Shown here: piece by piece, positions 23,613-32,768 of the stretch | How the letters are laid out: each line of letters begins with the position of its first letter | Position numbering within the stretch: position 1 is the first letter of the stretch | Source: Gaiella sp038230035 | GTDB taxonomy: Bacteria; Actinomycetota; Thermoleophilia; Gaiellales; Gaiellaceae | DNA length: 64,000 nt | Direction of reading: 5' to 3' | NCBI GenBank assembly: GCA_038230035.1 | Contig: JBBRNX010000016.1 | Span: 16,101-80,100, forward strand | Notes under the pieces: model-generated | Told to the model about the DNA's origin: nothing | What the model saw: the letters and a program-made list of their open reading frames with translations, nothing else | The model's database searches: none | Translations under genes and position numbers: made by a program

Positions 23613-23624
23613 AAGGACATATTA
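23612..23624. promoter_or_regulatory. Overlapping divergent leaderless promoters (LysR / DUF354)
   Basis: The LysR -10 (minus strand TAATAT, 23619-23624) includes the A of the DUF354 ATG, and a TAAGGA hexamer (23612-23617) six bases before that ATG includes the first base of the LysR start codon. The two promoters overlap face to face, so RNA polymerase can occupy only one at a time. Confidence 0.5.
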
Positions 23625-24640
23625 TGGCTGGATACGCCATGCGTGTTTGGATCGACATCACCAACTCACCTCAGGTGCCGTTCTTTCGGCCGTTGATCGA
23701 CCTGCTGCACGGGCGCGGGCACGAGATCACCGTCAGCGCACGCGAGTACGCACAGACGCTCGAACTACTCGAGGACGCACGCATCCCGCATACGGTCGTC
23801 GGGCCTGCACACGGTGGCGCAAGCGCGTACGGGAAGGCCAAAGCGCTCGGCGGACGGCTCCGCGCGCTCCGCCGTTTCGCTCGCGGTCGCGGCTTCGACA
23901 GCGCGCTGTCGCACGCGTCACACGAGTTGCCGCTTGTTGCACGCTCGCTCCGGATTCCCTCGGCGTATGCCTTCGACTACGAGTTCGCCCGCCTCCAGCA
24001 CACGCTCGGCTGTAGCGCGGCGACGCGCGTGGTCGTGCCGGAGGCGATCCCCGCCGACCGACTACACCGACTCCGCGCGCCTGAGCGGAAGCTCCGCCGC
24101 TACCCGGGGCTGAAGGAGGAGTACTACCTGGGCACCTTCGAGCCGGATCCCGGAGTCCTCGACGCGCTCGGCGTCGATCGGTCGCGGGTTGTCGTCGTCG
24201 TGCGGACACCGCCTGACGTCTCGGTCTATCACCGCCACGGCAACAGGCTCTTCCCGGATGTTCTTCGGCGCTTGGGCGACGACCCCGGCGTTCACGCGGT
24301 CGTCTTACCACGGACAAGCGCGCAACGCGCCGCAATCAAAGCCCTGGAGCTGCCGTCGCTCATCGTTCCCACGCGGGCGATCGACGCGGCGAGTCTCGTC
24401 GCCCAGGCCGACCTCGTCGTCTCAGCCGGCGGCACGATGAACCGCGAGGCTGTTGCGCTCGGAGTGCCTGTCTACACGATCTTTGCGGGGACGCTCGGCG
24501 CCGTCGACGCCGGGCTCGAGCGCGACGACCGGCTACGCGGGCTCACATCCGTCGACGAGCTCCAGCTGCTCAAGCGAACGACTGGAGCCGATCGCGTTCG
24601 CCGCGACCCCGTCGTCCTCCTCGACCTCATGCTCGGCTGA
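23624..24640 (+). CDS. DUF354 family protein (glycosyltransferase-like fold)
   Basis: 338 residues from ATG 23624 (a second ATG at 23639 gives MRVWIDITNSPQV). The family hallmarks are the N-terminal VWIDITNSPQVPFFRPLI, HTVVGPAHGG, the central LSHASHELPLVARSLRIP and the C-terminal DLVVSAGGTMNREAVALGVP, which resembles the UDP-sugar site of GT-B glycosyltransferases such as MurG or WecB. DUF354 members have been placed with cell-surface glycan genes in archaea and bacteria, but no reaction is established. Its end overlaps the helicase gene by 14 bases. Confidence 0.8.
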   Translation: MAGYAMRVWIDITNSPQVPFFRPLIDLLHGRGHEITVSAREYAQTLELLEDARIPHTVVGPAHGGASAYGKAKALGGRLRALRRFARGRGFDSALSHASHELPLVARSLRIPSAYAFDYEFARLQHTLGCSAATRVVVPEAIPADRLHRLRAPERKLRRYPGLKEEYYLGTFEPDPGVLDALGVDRSRVVVVVRTPPDVSVYHRHGNRLFPDVLRRLGDDPGVHAVVLPRTSAQRAAIKALELPSLIVPTRAIDAASLVAQADLVVSAGGTMNREAVALGVPVYTIFAGTLGAVDAGLERDDRLRGLTSVDELQLLKRTTGADRVRRDPVVLLDLMLG

Positions 24641-26441
24641 GGACGGCGAGCACGGCGTCGCCGTAGCGTTCGAGCTTGGTCGGGCCGACGCCCGAGACAT
24701 GGCCGAGCTCGCCGATCGTCGCCGGCGCGAGCCGCTCGATCTCGGCCAGCGTGCTGTCGTGGAACACGACGTACGCCGGAACGCCGTCGGCCTTCGACCG
24801 CTCGAGCCGCCACTCGCGCAGCGCCTTGCCGAGCGGGCTGAGGTCTGCCGCGGCGACCTTCTCGCGCCGCGGGAGAACCGCCTCGGCCCCAAGCTCGCGC
24901 AGAAACCGACTGGGCTTCCCACTCCACGTCAGCGTGAGATGTGTCCGCGCGCGCGTGAGGCCGACGTAGAGAAGGCGCCGCTCCTCGTCGACATTGCCGC
25001 GCCGGATCGGTAGCTCGCCGTCCTCCAGCCGCGGCAGGAAGACGGCATCCCATTCGAGTCCCTTCGCACGGTGCAACGTCAGGAGATGGACGCCGGTCGC
25101 GACGCCCGAGCCGAACCGGCGTTCCAGCTCCGCTGCGAGCGCAGACACGTCGTCCAGGTGACTCGCGATCTCGACGACCCGCGCGAGGTCGCTCTGCCTG
25201 ACCTGCTCGCGTTCGCCGAGATCCTCGGGTGGCGATGGCTCCCAGCCAAGTGCTCGTGCCGCCTGGCGGACGACGTCTCCAGCCGGACCTTGTGCACCGC
25301 GGAGGCGCTTGAGCAGCGAGCGAGCGCCATCGCGCGCGAGCAGCGACGCGCCCTGAAACGGGATGCCGGCACCGTGAAGCACCTCTTCGATGTCGGCCGA
25401 GCGGGCGTTCGTGCGCACGAGGATCGCCTGTTCCTCGAGCGGGACGCCCTCGGAGTGCAAGGCGCGGATCGTCTCGACGATGCGCGTTCCCTCGTCAGCC
25501 CAGGATGCAAAGCCGATCAGCTGTGGTCCTGGACCTCCGGCGCGCGTTGGTGTGAGCGTCTTCGCCGCACCGCCGAGCTTCGGCACCAGCCTGTTCGCGA
25601 GGTCGAGAACCTGCGGCGTCGAGCGGTAGTTCTCCTCGAGCACGACGACCTGTGCGCGCCGGGCGAACGCAAGCAGATGCTCCGGACCGGCGCCGGTAAA
25701 GCCGTAGATCGACTGGTAGTCGTCGCCGACGGCGCACAGCTCGTCGCGGCCTCCGAGCCAGAGCTCGAGAAGCGATTGCTGGAGCGCGTTGACGTCCTGG
25801 TACTCGTCGACCGTGAACGCCCGGTACCGATCGCGGAATGTCGCCGCCGCCACGTCGTCCGTCTCGTAGAGCTCGACGGTCCGCGCGAGCAGATCCTCGA
25901 AATCGGTGAGCTTCGCGTCCGTCTTGCGCCGCTCGTAGTCGCGATAGACCCGGTACATGAGGTCGTGCGGCAGCGGCGGCGTGCGCTCCTGCGACGCGGC
26001 AAGGTACCGCTCCGGCGTGATGCGGCGGTTCTTCGCCCACTCGATCTCGGTCGCGAGGTCCCCAGCCGGCCTGAACCTGAACGCCCCGGGGAGTCCGTTC
26101 CCGATCTGGCGCAGCATGATCGCCTTCGAGGCGAGGATCTCGCCGACCGCATCCGGCCTGAAGTGACGTAGCTGCGCGAGCGCCGCCGAGTGGAAGGTGC
26201 TGGCGCGGACACCTTGCGCACCGAGTGCCGCGAGACGCGACCGCAGCTCGCCCGCCGCCTTGTCCGTAAAGGTCACGGCAAGGATCTCGCCGGCGGTGAA
26301 CGTCCCCGTGGCGACCTGGCTCGCGATGCGATACGTGACCGTGGTCGTCTTCCCGGTCCCGGCGCCGGCCAGGATGCAGACCGGCCCCGAAATGGTCTCC
26401 ACCGCACGCCTCTGCTCGGCGTTCAAGCGCTCGAGGTTCAT
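24627..26441 (-). CDS. UvrD/PcrA superfamily 1 DNA helicase with C-terminal HRDC domain (UvrD2-like)
   Basis: 604 residues. Helicase motifs in order: LNAEQRRAVE (Q motif), ILAGAGTGKTTTVTYRI (I), AFTVDEYQDVN (II), GDDYQSIYGFTGA (III), VVLEENYRST (IV), HLLTLHRAKGLEWDAVF (V) and RRLLYVGLTRA (VI). The last 70 residues (VPAYVVFHDSTLAEIERLAP, then GVGPTKLERYG) form an HRDC nucleic-acid-binding domain, the layout of mycobacterial UvrD2. It is a 3'-5' DNA translocase expected in repair. TAGTCT lies six bases upstream of the ATG (26448-26453). Confidence 0.92.
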   Translation of the reverse strand: MNLERLNAEQRRAVETISGPVCILAGAGTGKTTTVTYRIASQVATGTFTAGEILAVTFTDKAAGELRSRLAALGAQGVRASTFHSAALAQLRHFRPDAVGEILASKAIMLRQIGNGLPGAFRFRPAGDLATEIEWAKNRRITPERYLAASQERTPPLPHDLMYRVYRDYERRKTDAKLTDFEDLLARTVELYETDDVAAATFRDRYRAFTVDEYQDVNALQQSLLELWLGGRDELCAVGDDYQSIYGFTGAGPEHLLAFARRAQVVVLEENYRSTPQVLDLANRLVPKLGGAAKTLTPTRAGGPGPQLIGFASWADEGTRIVETIRALHSEGVPLEEQAILVRTNARSADIEEVLHGAGIPFQGASLLARDGARSLLKRLRGAQGPAGDVVRQAARALGWEPSPPEDLGEREQVRQSDLARVVEIASHLDDVSALAAELERRFGSGVATGVHLLTLHRAKGLEWDAVFLPRLEDGELPIRRGNVDEERRLLYVGLTRARTHLTLTWSGKPSRFLRELGAEAVLPRREKVAAADLSPLGKALREWRLERSKADGVPAYVVFHDSTLAEIERLAPATIGELGHVSGVGPTKLERYGDAVLAVLSRA

Positions 26442-26447
26442 CGCTCC

Positions 26448-26453
26448 AGACTA
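26448..26453 (-). promoter_or_regulatory. -10 box TAGTCT of the UvrD2-like gene
   Basis: Six bases before ATG 26441 on the minus strand and overlapping the stop of the upstream phosphatase gene (26451). It gives the helicase its own leaderless promoter. Confidence 0.45.
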
Positions 26454-27245
26454 CGGAGCCGCGTCGGACGACTTCGTGCCGACCTCGTCACGAGAAACAG
26501 GCCGAAGCTCCGTGATGAACCCCGGCCCGCCGGCGAAGAGACAGTGGTCGACGTTGAGCACACGGCCACCGCCGTACTCGAGTGGACCGACGACGAGCTC
26601 CGGCTCCACGCTATTGACGAAAGGGATCGGCGTATGACCGTGCACGATTCGCATGCCGCCGAGAGCCCCCAGCAGACGATCGATAGCAGCAGGATCGTTG
26701 AGGACGGTGCGGTCGGCGAGCGAGTCGAGGAGAACCTCCACGGCAGCCGCATCGCCGGAGCGCAACAACGACGAGATGGTGCGGTTGATCTCCTCGATCG
26801 ACCGTCCGAAGCGCAGATACAGATCCGTGTCCGAATGGAGCAGCAGCCAGTCGCCGTCGCGCGCGACAGCTGGCAGCCGCTCCATCCACGCTGCATGGTC
26901 GGGCCGGAATCGGTCGAGATCGGCCTGTTGGCCGCCGTTCAACCAGTACGCCTCGAAGAGGTCGGCAAGTCCACGGGGCCTCTGCTCACCAAAGCGCGCG
27001 ACAGCGAGCATCACCGCTTCGTGATTCCCAAGCAGGCAGCGAACGTCTCCCTCGTTCTCGAGTCGGCGGACGACGTCAATCGCGCCAATCCCGTCCGGTC
27101 CGCGATCAACGAGATCGCCGAGTAGCCAGAGTCGGGCGTCTCGGCCCGCCCAGCGCAGCCTCTCGTCTACGAGACCGGCATCACGCAGGAGCCGGACGAG
27201 AATCTCGGGGTGGCCGTGGATGTCGCCGACGACGAACGTCGGCAC
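26451..27245 (-). CDS. Metallophosphoesterase, Ser/Thr phosphatase / ApaH-like
   Basis: 264 residues from a GTG sharing one base with the stop of the dehydratase gene. The bimetal motifs are complete: VVGDIHGHPEILVRLL (GDxHG), LLGDLVDRGPDG (GDxxDRG), LLGNHEAVML (GNHE), then RIVHGHTPIPF and a late His. This group includes bacterial PrpE, ApaH and PrpA-type phosphatases acting on phosphoproteins or dinucleoside polyphosphates. Position after PglF-like and DegT genes suggests envelope or glycan regulation, but the substrate is unknown. Confidence 0.85.
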   Translation of the reverse strand: MPTFVVGDIHGHPEILVRLLRDAGLVDERLRWAGRDARLWLLGDLVDRGPDGIGAIDVVRRLENEGDVRCLLGNHEAVMLAVARFGEQRPRGLADLFEAYWLNGGQQADLDRFRPDHAAWMERLPAVARDGDWLLLHSDTDLYLRFGRSIEEINRTISSLLRSGDAAAVEVLLDSLADRTVLNDPAAIDRLLGALGGMRIVHGHTPIPFVNSVEPELVVGPLEYGGGRVLNVDHCLFAGGPGFITELRPVSRDEVGTKSSDAAP

Positions 27246-29134
27246 TAGCGAACGGGCTCGGTCTTCGCTGCCGGCGCGGCCGCAGTCTCGCGTTGCGGGT
27301 CGCGTACCATGCCGTTCAGCAGCGCGACAACCTCCAAGGTGTCGCCGGCATCGACGAGCTGCTCGAGCTCACGCAGCTTCGCGTCGAGCCAAGCCGGGTC
27401 GATCGGCGGCCGCGTCAGCTGCATGATCGCGTCGTGGGAGCTCGGCGTGACGATCTCTCCGTCGCCGACCAGCACCTCGTGCAGCTTCTCGCCGGGCTTC
27501 GGCCCGATGAACTCGATCGCGATGTCACGGCCGGGCTCCTTGCCCGAGAGCTGGATCATCTTCTCGGCGAGATCGACGATGCGCACCGGCTCGCCCATAT
27601 CGAGGACGTACACCTGCCCCCGGCCGCCGATCGCACCGGCCTGGACGACGAGCTGAACCGCCTCGGGAATCGTCATGAAGTAGCGCGTCATCTCCGGATG
27701 CGTCACGGTCAGCGGGCCGCCGCGGGCGATCTGGCGGCGGAAGATCGGGATCACGCTGCCCGATGAGCCGAGGACGTTGCCGAAGCGCACCGCGACAAAG
27801 CGTGTCGAGACGTCCGCACGATGACCGTAGGTTTCGACTATCCACTCGCAGAGCGCCTTCGACTGGCCCATCACCGTCTTCGGGTTGGCCGCCTTGTCCG
27901 TCGACACGAGGACGAAGCGTTTCGTGCCGAACTCGACCGCGATCTCGGCAACGGTGCGGGTGCCGAGCGTGTTGTTGCGTACCGCTTCAAGCGGATTCGC
28001 CTCCATCATCGCGACGTGCTTGTACGCCGCAGCGTGGAACACGACTCCCGGGCGGTACTTGTCGAACACCTGCCGCATCTTCACGGTGTTCTTCACGTCT
28101 GCCACCACTGCGGCAGCGGCATGGAACCCGCGCTCGTCGACGAGCTCGCGCTCGATCTCGAAGAGCGCCGGCTCCGCATGGTCGACGAGAACGATGCGCG
28201 TCGGGCCGATACGGGCAATCTGCCGGCAGAGCTCGGCGCCGATCGAGCCACCGGCGCCGGTGACGAGCACTGTCTCGCCTGTGAGGTAGCCGGCGATCGA
28301 TTCGAGGTCGACCTCCACCGGCTCACGTCCCAGCACGTCCTCGACCTCCACCGGCCGGAGCTGCGCGGCGAGATCGACATCGCCGGCAACGAGCTCCGTG
28401 AGTCCGGGCAGCGTCTTCACGGCAAGCCCTTCGGCACGGGCGATAGCCACGATCCGCTCGCGCAGGCCACCCGGAGCCGACGGGATCGCAATCAAGACTT
28501 CGTCGGGACGACGATCGTGGATCAGGTGCTGCAGCTCGTCAATCGTGCCGAGGACGCGAATCCCGTGCAGACGGAGGTTGCGCTTGCGCGGGTCGTCGTC
28601 GACGAGGCCGATCGGCGTATAGCCGAGTTGCGGGTTGCGGAGCATCTCCTTGACGACGCGCTGGGCCGCGTCGCCGGCGCCGACGACGAGCGCCTCCTTG
28701 CCGCGCGCGATGATCCGGCCGGGCAGCGGCCGCTCGAGCAACGTCCGTGCCAACAGGCGAACTCCGGCCACGAACGCCAGACACAGCAGGAGATCGATGA
28801 ACCACACGCCACGCGGCACGGCGGCCTTGTGGACGGTGAAGATCGTGAAAACGAGATAGACAAAGAGCGTCGAGAGCCCGACGCCGCGCAGTGCGCTCCA
28901 CATGTCCCGCGTAGATACGTAGCGCCACCAGCGGTTGTAGAACCCGGAAAAGATGAAGACCGGCAGCTTTAGCCCGACGACGAGGAGCACGATCTCCCAG
29001 TCGAGGTAGCGGTTGTAATACCCCGGCCGCCTCTGGTCGAAGCGGAGGTGCCAGGCGAGCCACCACGCGACCGCAACGATGGCGCCGTCGACCGCGACTT
29101 GCCACAGTCGATGCCGGGTGAGAGGGCTGCGCAT
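27245..29134 (-). CDS. Membrane-bound nucleotide-sugar 4,6-dehydratase (PglF/CapD/FlaA1 family)
   Basis: 629 residues. Four N-terminal membrane segments (for example GAIVAVAWWLAWHLRF), then a CoA-binding-like Rossmann unit with LVVGAGDAAQRVV, then the extended SDR domain with VLVTGAGGSIGAELCRQI, HAAAYKHVAMMEANP and FVLVSTDKAANPKTVMG. In this family the usual catalytic Tyr is replaced by Met in the MGxSK setting, seen here as VMGQSKALCE. It converts UDP-GlcNAc to its 4-keto-6-deoxy form, the entry to bacillosamine and similar sugars. The adjacent aminotransferase would act next. Confidence 0.92.
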   Translation of the reverse strand: MRSPLTRHRLWQVAVDGAIVAVAWWLAWHLRFDQRRPGYYNRYLDWEIVLLVVGLKLPVFIFSGFYNRWWRYVSTRDMWSALRGVGLSTLFVYLVFTIFTVHKAAVPRGVWFIDLLLCLAFVAGVRLLARTLLERPLPGRIIARGKEALVVGAGDAAQRVVKEMLRNPQLGYTPIGLVDDDPRKRNLRLHGIRVLGTIDELQHLIHDRRPDEVLIAIPSAPGGLRERIVAIARAEGLAVKTLPGLTELVAGDVDLAAQLRPVEVEDVLGREPVEVDLESIAGYLTGETVLVTGAGGSIGAELCRQIARIGPTRIVLVDHAEPALFEIERELVDERGFHAAAAVVADVKNTVKMRQVFDKYRPGVVFHAAAYKHVAMMEANPLEAVRNNTLGTRTVAEIAVEFGTKRFVLVSTDKAANPKTVMGQSKALCEWIVETYGHRADVSTRFVAVRFGNVLGSSGSVIPIFRRQIARGGPLTVTHPEMTRYFMTIPEAVQLVVQAGAIGGRGQVYVLDMGEPVRIVDLAEKMIQLSGKEPGRDIAIEFIGPKPGEKLHEVLVGDGEIVTPSSHDAIMQLTRPPIDPAWLDAKLRELEQLVDAGDTLEVVALLNGMVRDPQRETAAAPAAKTEPVR

Positions 29135-29146
29135 CTCTCGCTCCGC

Positions 29147-30223
29147 TCAGGCCGCGACGCGGGCCGCAGCGAGCACCGTCTCGACGACGAGCTCCTGGGC
29201 GTCAGGCCCGATCCCTCCCCACATCGGCAAGGCGAGATTCTCCGTCGCAGCCCGCTCGGTCTCCGGCAACGACCCCGGCTTGTAGCCGAGATAGGCCATC
29301 GCGGGCTGCAGGTGCGACGGGGTGACGTAGTACGCGGCGGACGCGATTCCCGCCTCCTTCAGCCGGGCTGAGATCGCATCGCGGTCCGGGCTACGCGTCA
29401 CGAACAGGTGGTAGACGTGGCCAGCTTCATCTACCGGCAGCTCGACGCCATCGCCGAGCCCGAGCTCGGCGTAGCGTACGGCCGCCTCGCGCCGCGACGC
29501 GTTCCACGCGGGCAGGTGCGGTAGGAAGACGCGCAGCGCTGCGGCCTGGATCGCATCGAGCCGGGAGTTCGTCCCGATCAGCTCGTGCGTGCGCTTGTCG
29601 AGCGAGCCGTGGAAGCGAAGCATGCGGAGCCGGTCGGCGACATCCTCGTCGGTGAACGCGACGAGGCCTCCGTCACCGAGGGCGAAGAGGTTTTTCGTCG
29701 GGAAGAAGCTGAACGTCGAGCAGACACCGGTGGTGGCAATCCCAGCGGCGCCGAATGCCTGGGCCGCATCCTCGATCAGCGGCAGGCCGAGCGCGGCGAG
29801 GGCCGCAAGCGGCGCCGGCCGCCCGAAGAGATGTACCGGCATGATCGCCTTCGTTCGCGGCGTGATCCTGGTGGCCACGTCCTCGGGGTCGAGGTTCAGC
29901 GTGACCGGGTCGATGTCGGCGAAGACGGGGGTGGCGCCGGCGCGCGCAATCGACTCGGGGGTCGCGTAGAACGTGAACGCGGGGCAGATCACCTCGTCGC
30001 CGCGACCGATGCCCATCGCCTCGAGCGACAGGACGAGCGCGTCTGTGCCGTTCGCGACACCAAGCGTCGACGGCACACCGAGGAACTCCGCCGCCTCGCG
30101 CTCGAACGCCTCGACTTCGGGCCCGAAGATGAAGCGGCCGGACTCGAGAACCTCGCCGATCCGCTCCTTCAACTGCGGGATCAGCGGCGCGTACTGCGCC
30201 TTGACGTCGATGAGCGGGATCAT
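29147..30223 (-). CDS. DegT/DnrJ/EryC1/StrS sugar aminotransferase (PLP)
   Basis: 358 residues. VANGTDALVLSLEA binds the cofactor phosphate, DEVICPAFTFYATPESI follows, DAAQAFGA carries the PLP-contacting Asp, and FSFFPTKNLFALGDGG contains the Schiff-base Lys. These enzymes add an amino group to keto-sugars such as the PglF product. The gene overlaps the DedA gene upstream (ATGA) and lies 12 bases before the dehydratase, so keto-sugar formation and amination are made together. A sugar-specific name such as pglE cannot be supported from sequence alone. Confidence 0.9.
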   Translation of the reverse strand: MIPLIDVKAQYAPLIPQLKERIGEVLESGRFIFGPEVEAFEREAAEFLGVPSTLGVANGTDALVLSLEAMGIGRGDEVICPAFTFYATPESIARAGATPVFADIDPVTLNLDPEDVATRITPRTKAIMPVHLFGRPAPLAALAALGLPLIEDAAQAFGAAGIATTGVCSTFSFFPTKNLFALGDGGLVAFTDEDVADRLRMLRFHGSLDKRTHELIGTNSRLDAIQAAALRVFLPHLPAWNASRREAAVRYAELGLGDGVELPVDEAGHVYHLFVTRSPDRDAISARLKEAGIASAAYYVTPSHLQPAMAYLGYKPGSLPETERAATENLALPMWGGIGPDAQELVVETVLAAARVAA

Positions 30224-30903
30224 TTCGAGGAGTCAGTGTACGCGGCTCGGCGCCGCCTCCGGCCGGAAACGAGCTTCAAGCCGAGCCAAGCGGCCCCGAC
30301 TACGACGAGGAGGGCTACGACGTAGTCGGCGTACCGGAAGTCGTTGTGGAACCGCTCCCAGCTTGCGCCAACGGCCCACCCTGCTCCGGCAAGCGCGAAG
30401 CACCAAACAGCCGACCCGATCGCGGTGAGCGACGTGTAGCGAGGGAGCGGCGCCCGGAACACGCCCGCCGGAATCGAGATGAACGATCGCACGACGGGGG
30501 TGACGCGGCCGAGCAGCACCGCCCAGTTGCCCCAACGCTCGAACCAGACCTCCGCCCGCTCGAGCTTCTCGCCCCCGAGGTGGAACCAGCGGCCATGCCG
30601 CTCGAGCAACGGCCGGCCGCCATAGTGGCCGATCGCCCAGCCGGCGAGGGAGCCGAGGAGATACCCGACCGTGCCGGCAAGCGCGATCGCCAGGTAAGCC
30701 GGGAGGCCGTAGTTGATCTGCGTCCCGAAAAGCGTCACGTGCTGTGCGGCAAACGCACCGCCGGCGAGAGCACCGCCGTAGACCATCACGACCTCGCTTG
30801 CCGCGGGGAGCACCGCGTCGATCGCCATCAAGCCGAAGACCGCATAGATGCCGTAGTCGCCCACGGCCTTGGTGAGCGAACTCGTAAGTGACGCGACGAG
30901 CAC
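30220..30903 (-). CDS. DedA family membrane protein
   Basis: 227 residues, GTG start. DedA/SNARE-associated (VTT) features: YGGALAGGAFAAQ near the first re-entrant loop, GTVGYLLGSLAGWAIGHYGGRPLLERHG, and LLGRVTPVVRSFISIPAGVFRAPLPRY with the essential acidic and arginine residues (F-x3-R-x3-P type motif). DedA proteins flip phospholipids or undecaprenyl phosphate. Co-transcription with sugar dehydratase and aminotransferase genes favours the lipid-carrier role. TAAAGT (30910-30915, minus strand) sits six bases before the start. Confidence 0.9.
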   Translation of the reverse strand: MLVASLTSSLTKAVGDYGIYAVFGLMAIDAVLPAASEVVMVYGGALAGGAFAAQHVTLFGTQINYGLPAYLAIALAGTVGYLLGSLAGWAIGHYGGRPLLERHGRWFHLGGEKLERAEVWFERWGNWAVLLGRVTPVVRSFISIPAGVFRAPLPRYTSLTAIGSAVWCFALAGAGWAVGASWERFHNDFRYADYVVALLVVVGAAWLGLKLVSGRRRRRAAYTDSSK

Positions 30904-30909
30904 GCCGTG

Positions 30910-30915
30910 ACTTTA
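30910..30915 (-). promoter_or_regulatory. -10 box TAAAGT of the dedA-degT-pglF operon
   Basis: Minus-strand TAAAGT ends six bases before GTG 30903, the exact leaderless spacing. It drives DedA, DegT, the dehydratase and the phosphatase. Confidence 0.45.
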
Positions 30916-30925
30916 CGCGTGCGGG

Positions 30926-32668
30926 CTAGGAACCCTTCGGCGGACCGACGATCTGGCGCACGGTGAACGTCTTCGTCAGCTCGACCGTCCCGACGATGCT
31001 CCGGGCCACGAGGTGAGCGCGGTATACGCCTCCCTTGACGCGCTTCCCCGTTCGATCGAGCCCGTTCCAGACGACCGACTTGTCGCCGATCGGGAACTTT
31101 CCCACCGCAAGCGTGCGCACCACGGTGCCGTCCTTTGTCTCGACCGTGGCGACGACACGGGCGGCCGAGCCCATCTTCCAGGAGATCGTCAGATCACGTC
31201 CGCCGGGTGGCAGGAAGAGGCGGGGCACAGACGTTGCGAGGAAGCCGATCGAGTTGTCGACAGTGAAGGGCTGCGTCATCGTGGTCTGCTGCCCGAGCTC
31301 GTCGGTCGCGGTGACGGCCAGCTTCCATTGACCTTCGCTCACCTTCACGCCCGGCGCAGGGAAGGGCACCGGATAGGTGCCCGGCGGTTGAGCGTCGAGC
31401 GTCTGGCTTACCGGAGTCGTGCCATCCGGTGCCTGCAATGTCAGGCTCACGGATGAGGGATTGACGAGCTTGTAGCGGAGCGTCTCCACGTCGTCGACGC
31501 CATCCCCGTTGGGCGAGACCGCCGTCGCAGAGGCTTTGGTCAAGACGCCGGTGTAGGCGAACGCGAGGGCCGTCGAGATTCTTCGCTCGGCGCCATCCGA
31601 CGGTCTGTTGAGCAAGCTCCCGTCGAAACCCATCGTGGTCGAGCCGCCACTGTCGAACGCCATCCCCGTCACAGCGCCCAACCGCACGAGGGTCTGGCCG
31701 AGCTGGAAGTTCGTCAGGCCGACGCTCCAGCCCGGCTGGCGACCGTCCACGGCCACGAGAAGTATCCGACCGTCGGCGAGCTGGCCGACGGCCGACCGTG
31801 GGTCCTGGGGAGTCAACTGCGAAGGGAGAAACGCCTCGCCTGCGCGAAAGACAGGCGCGCCGTTGCGCACGATCTGCGGTCCTCCGCCGATCGCGGCGAC
31901 TACGCCGGCCCAGGACGGCGCCAGAGCTAGGCGGACGGTCACTTGGGAACCCGCCGCGGCCTCTGCTCGGAGCTGGGCGGCAGCACTTCCGCGAGCGACG
32001 AGAACCGCACCACCGAGTGGGATCGGGACAGAGGATCCCGTGTCGACCTCCTGCACAGTCGACTGGACCGGCACGCCAGGTGCGGTGGAGGAGTATGGGA
32101 ACAGCACCGCAGCAACCGACCCTGACGCGGCAGGGGTCGCCGCCCCCCACACCGAAGTGAAGAGGCCGACGCCGCCCGGCCCCGGCACGTGCTCGAATGC
32201 GGTCACCGCATGCGAGACGCCGCTGCCCTGCCAGGTAGACGTGAGTCCAACGCGACCGATGACCAGCGTTCCGTCCGAGGTGATGCCGGCACTCGACCGG
32301 TCCGGTGTCGGCGGGCTGAGGAGCTGTCCGTCACTCAAAAGCACGCCGCTCGGAAGACCGGAGCCGAAGTTGAAGAAGTCGCCGTTCACGCCGGCGAGCG
32401 TGATTGTCGGGGAGAGCTGCTGCTCCGCGGCGGTCAGCGTCTGCCGCGTCATCAGCGACCCGCTGGTAAGGATCGGCCGAAGCGTCGTCGCACCGCCGGG
32501 TCGGGGCCCGGTGAGGACATCGACGACGACGGGGCCTTCCGGTGTCAGTTGCACGCTCTGCCGGAATGAGACACCAGGCCAGAGCTCGCGCGCCGACGCC
32601 GAGGCGAGAGCCGGCGCATGGAGCAGCACTGCGGCGGCGATCGAGATGATGGCGAGACGGCGAACCAC
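30926..32668 (-). CDS. Secreted phosphodiester glycosidase (NAGPA) with FlgD-like Ig domain
   Basis: 580 residues, GTG start, signal peptide LAIISIAAAVLLHAPALASA. The NAGPA-type domain shows ITLAGVNGDFFNFGSGLPSG near residue 91, VVAAIGGGPQIVRNG, FLPSQLTPQDPRSAVGQLAD and MAFDSGGSTTMGFDG. Members include the human uncovering enzyme, which removes GlcNAc from phosphodiesters; bacterial ones act on wall glycopolymers. From about residue 380, VSPNGDGVDDVETLRYKL and then VVWNGLDRTGKRVKGGVY form SPNGDG and FlgD-type Ig modules, as in the gene at 10090. It probably acts outside the cell on surface glycans. Confidence 0.8.
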   Translation of the reverse strand: MVRRLAIISIAAAVLLHAPALASASARELWPGVSFRQSVQLTPEGPVVVDVLTGPRPGGATTLRPILTSGSLMTRQTLTAAEQQLSPTITLAGVNGDFFNFGSGLPSGVLLSDGQLLSPPTPDRSSAGITSDGTLVIGRVGLTSTWQGSGVSHAVTAFEHVPGPGGVGLFTSVWGAATPAASGSVAAVLFPYSSTAPGVPVQSTVQEVDTGSSVPIPLGGAVLVARGSAAAQLRAEAAAGSQVTVRLALAPSWAGVVAAIGGGPQIVRNGAPVFRAGEAFLPSQLTPQDPRSAVGQLADGRILLVAVDGRQPGWSVGLTNFQLGQTLVRLGAVTGMAFDSGGSTTMGFDGSLLNRPSDGAERRISTALAFAYTGVLTKASATAVSPNGDGVDDVETLRYKLVNPSSVSLTLQAPDGTTPVSQTLDAQPPGTYPVPFPAPGVKVSEGQWKLAVTATDELGQQTTMTQPFTVDNSIGFLATSVPRLFLPPGGRDLTISWKMGSAARVVATVETKDGTVVRTLAVGKFPIGDKSVVWNGLDRTGKRVKGGVYRAHLVARSIVGTVELTKTFTVRQIVGPPKGS

Positions 32669-32768
32669 GATCCGAGGGCGAGCGTAGCGAAGGCTTCCGG
32701 CGACTCCAGGTGCCTTTACAGGACCCGAATCCCCGAGAGCGCGCGCGGACTACGCTGTCGCCGACCAG

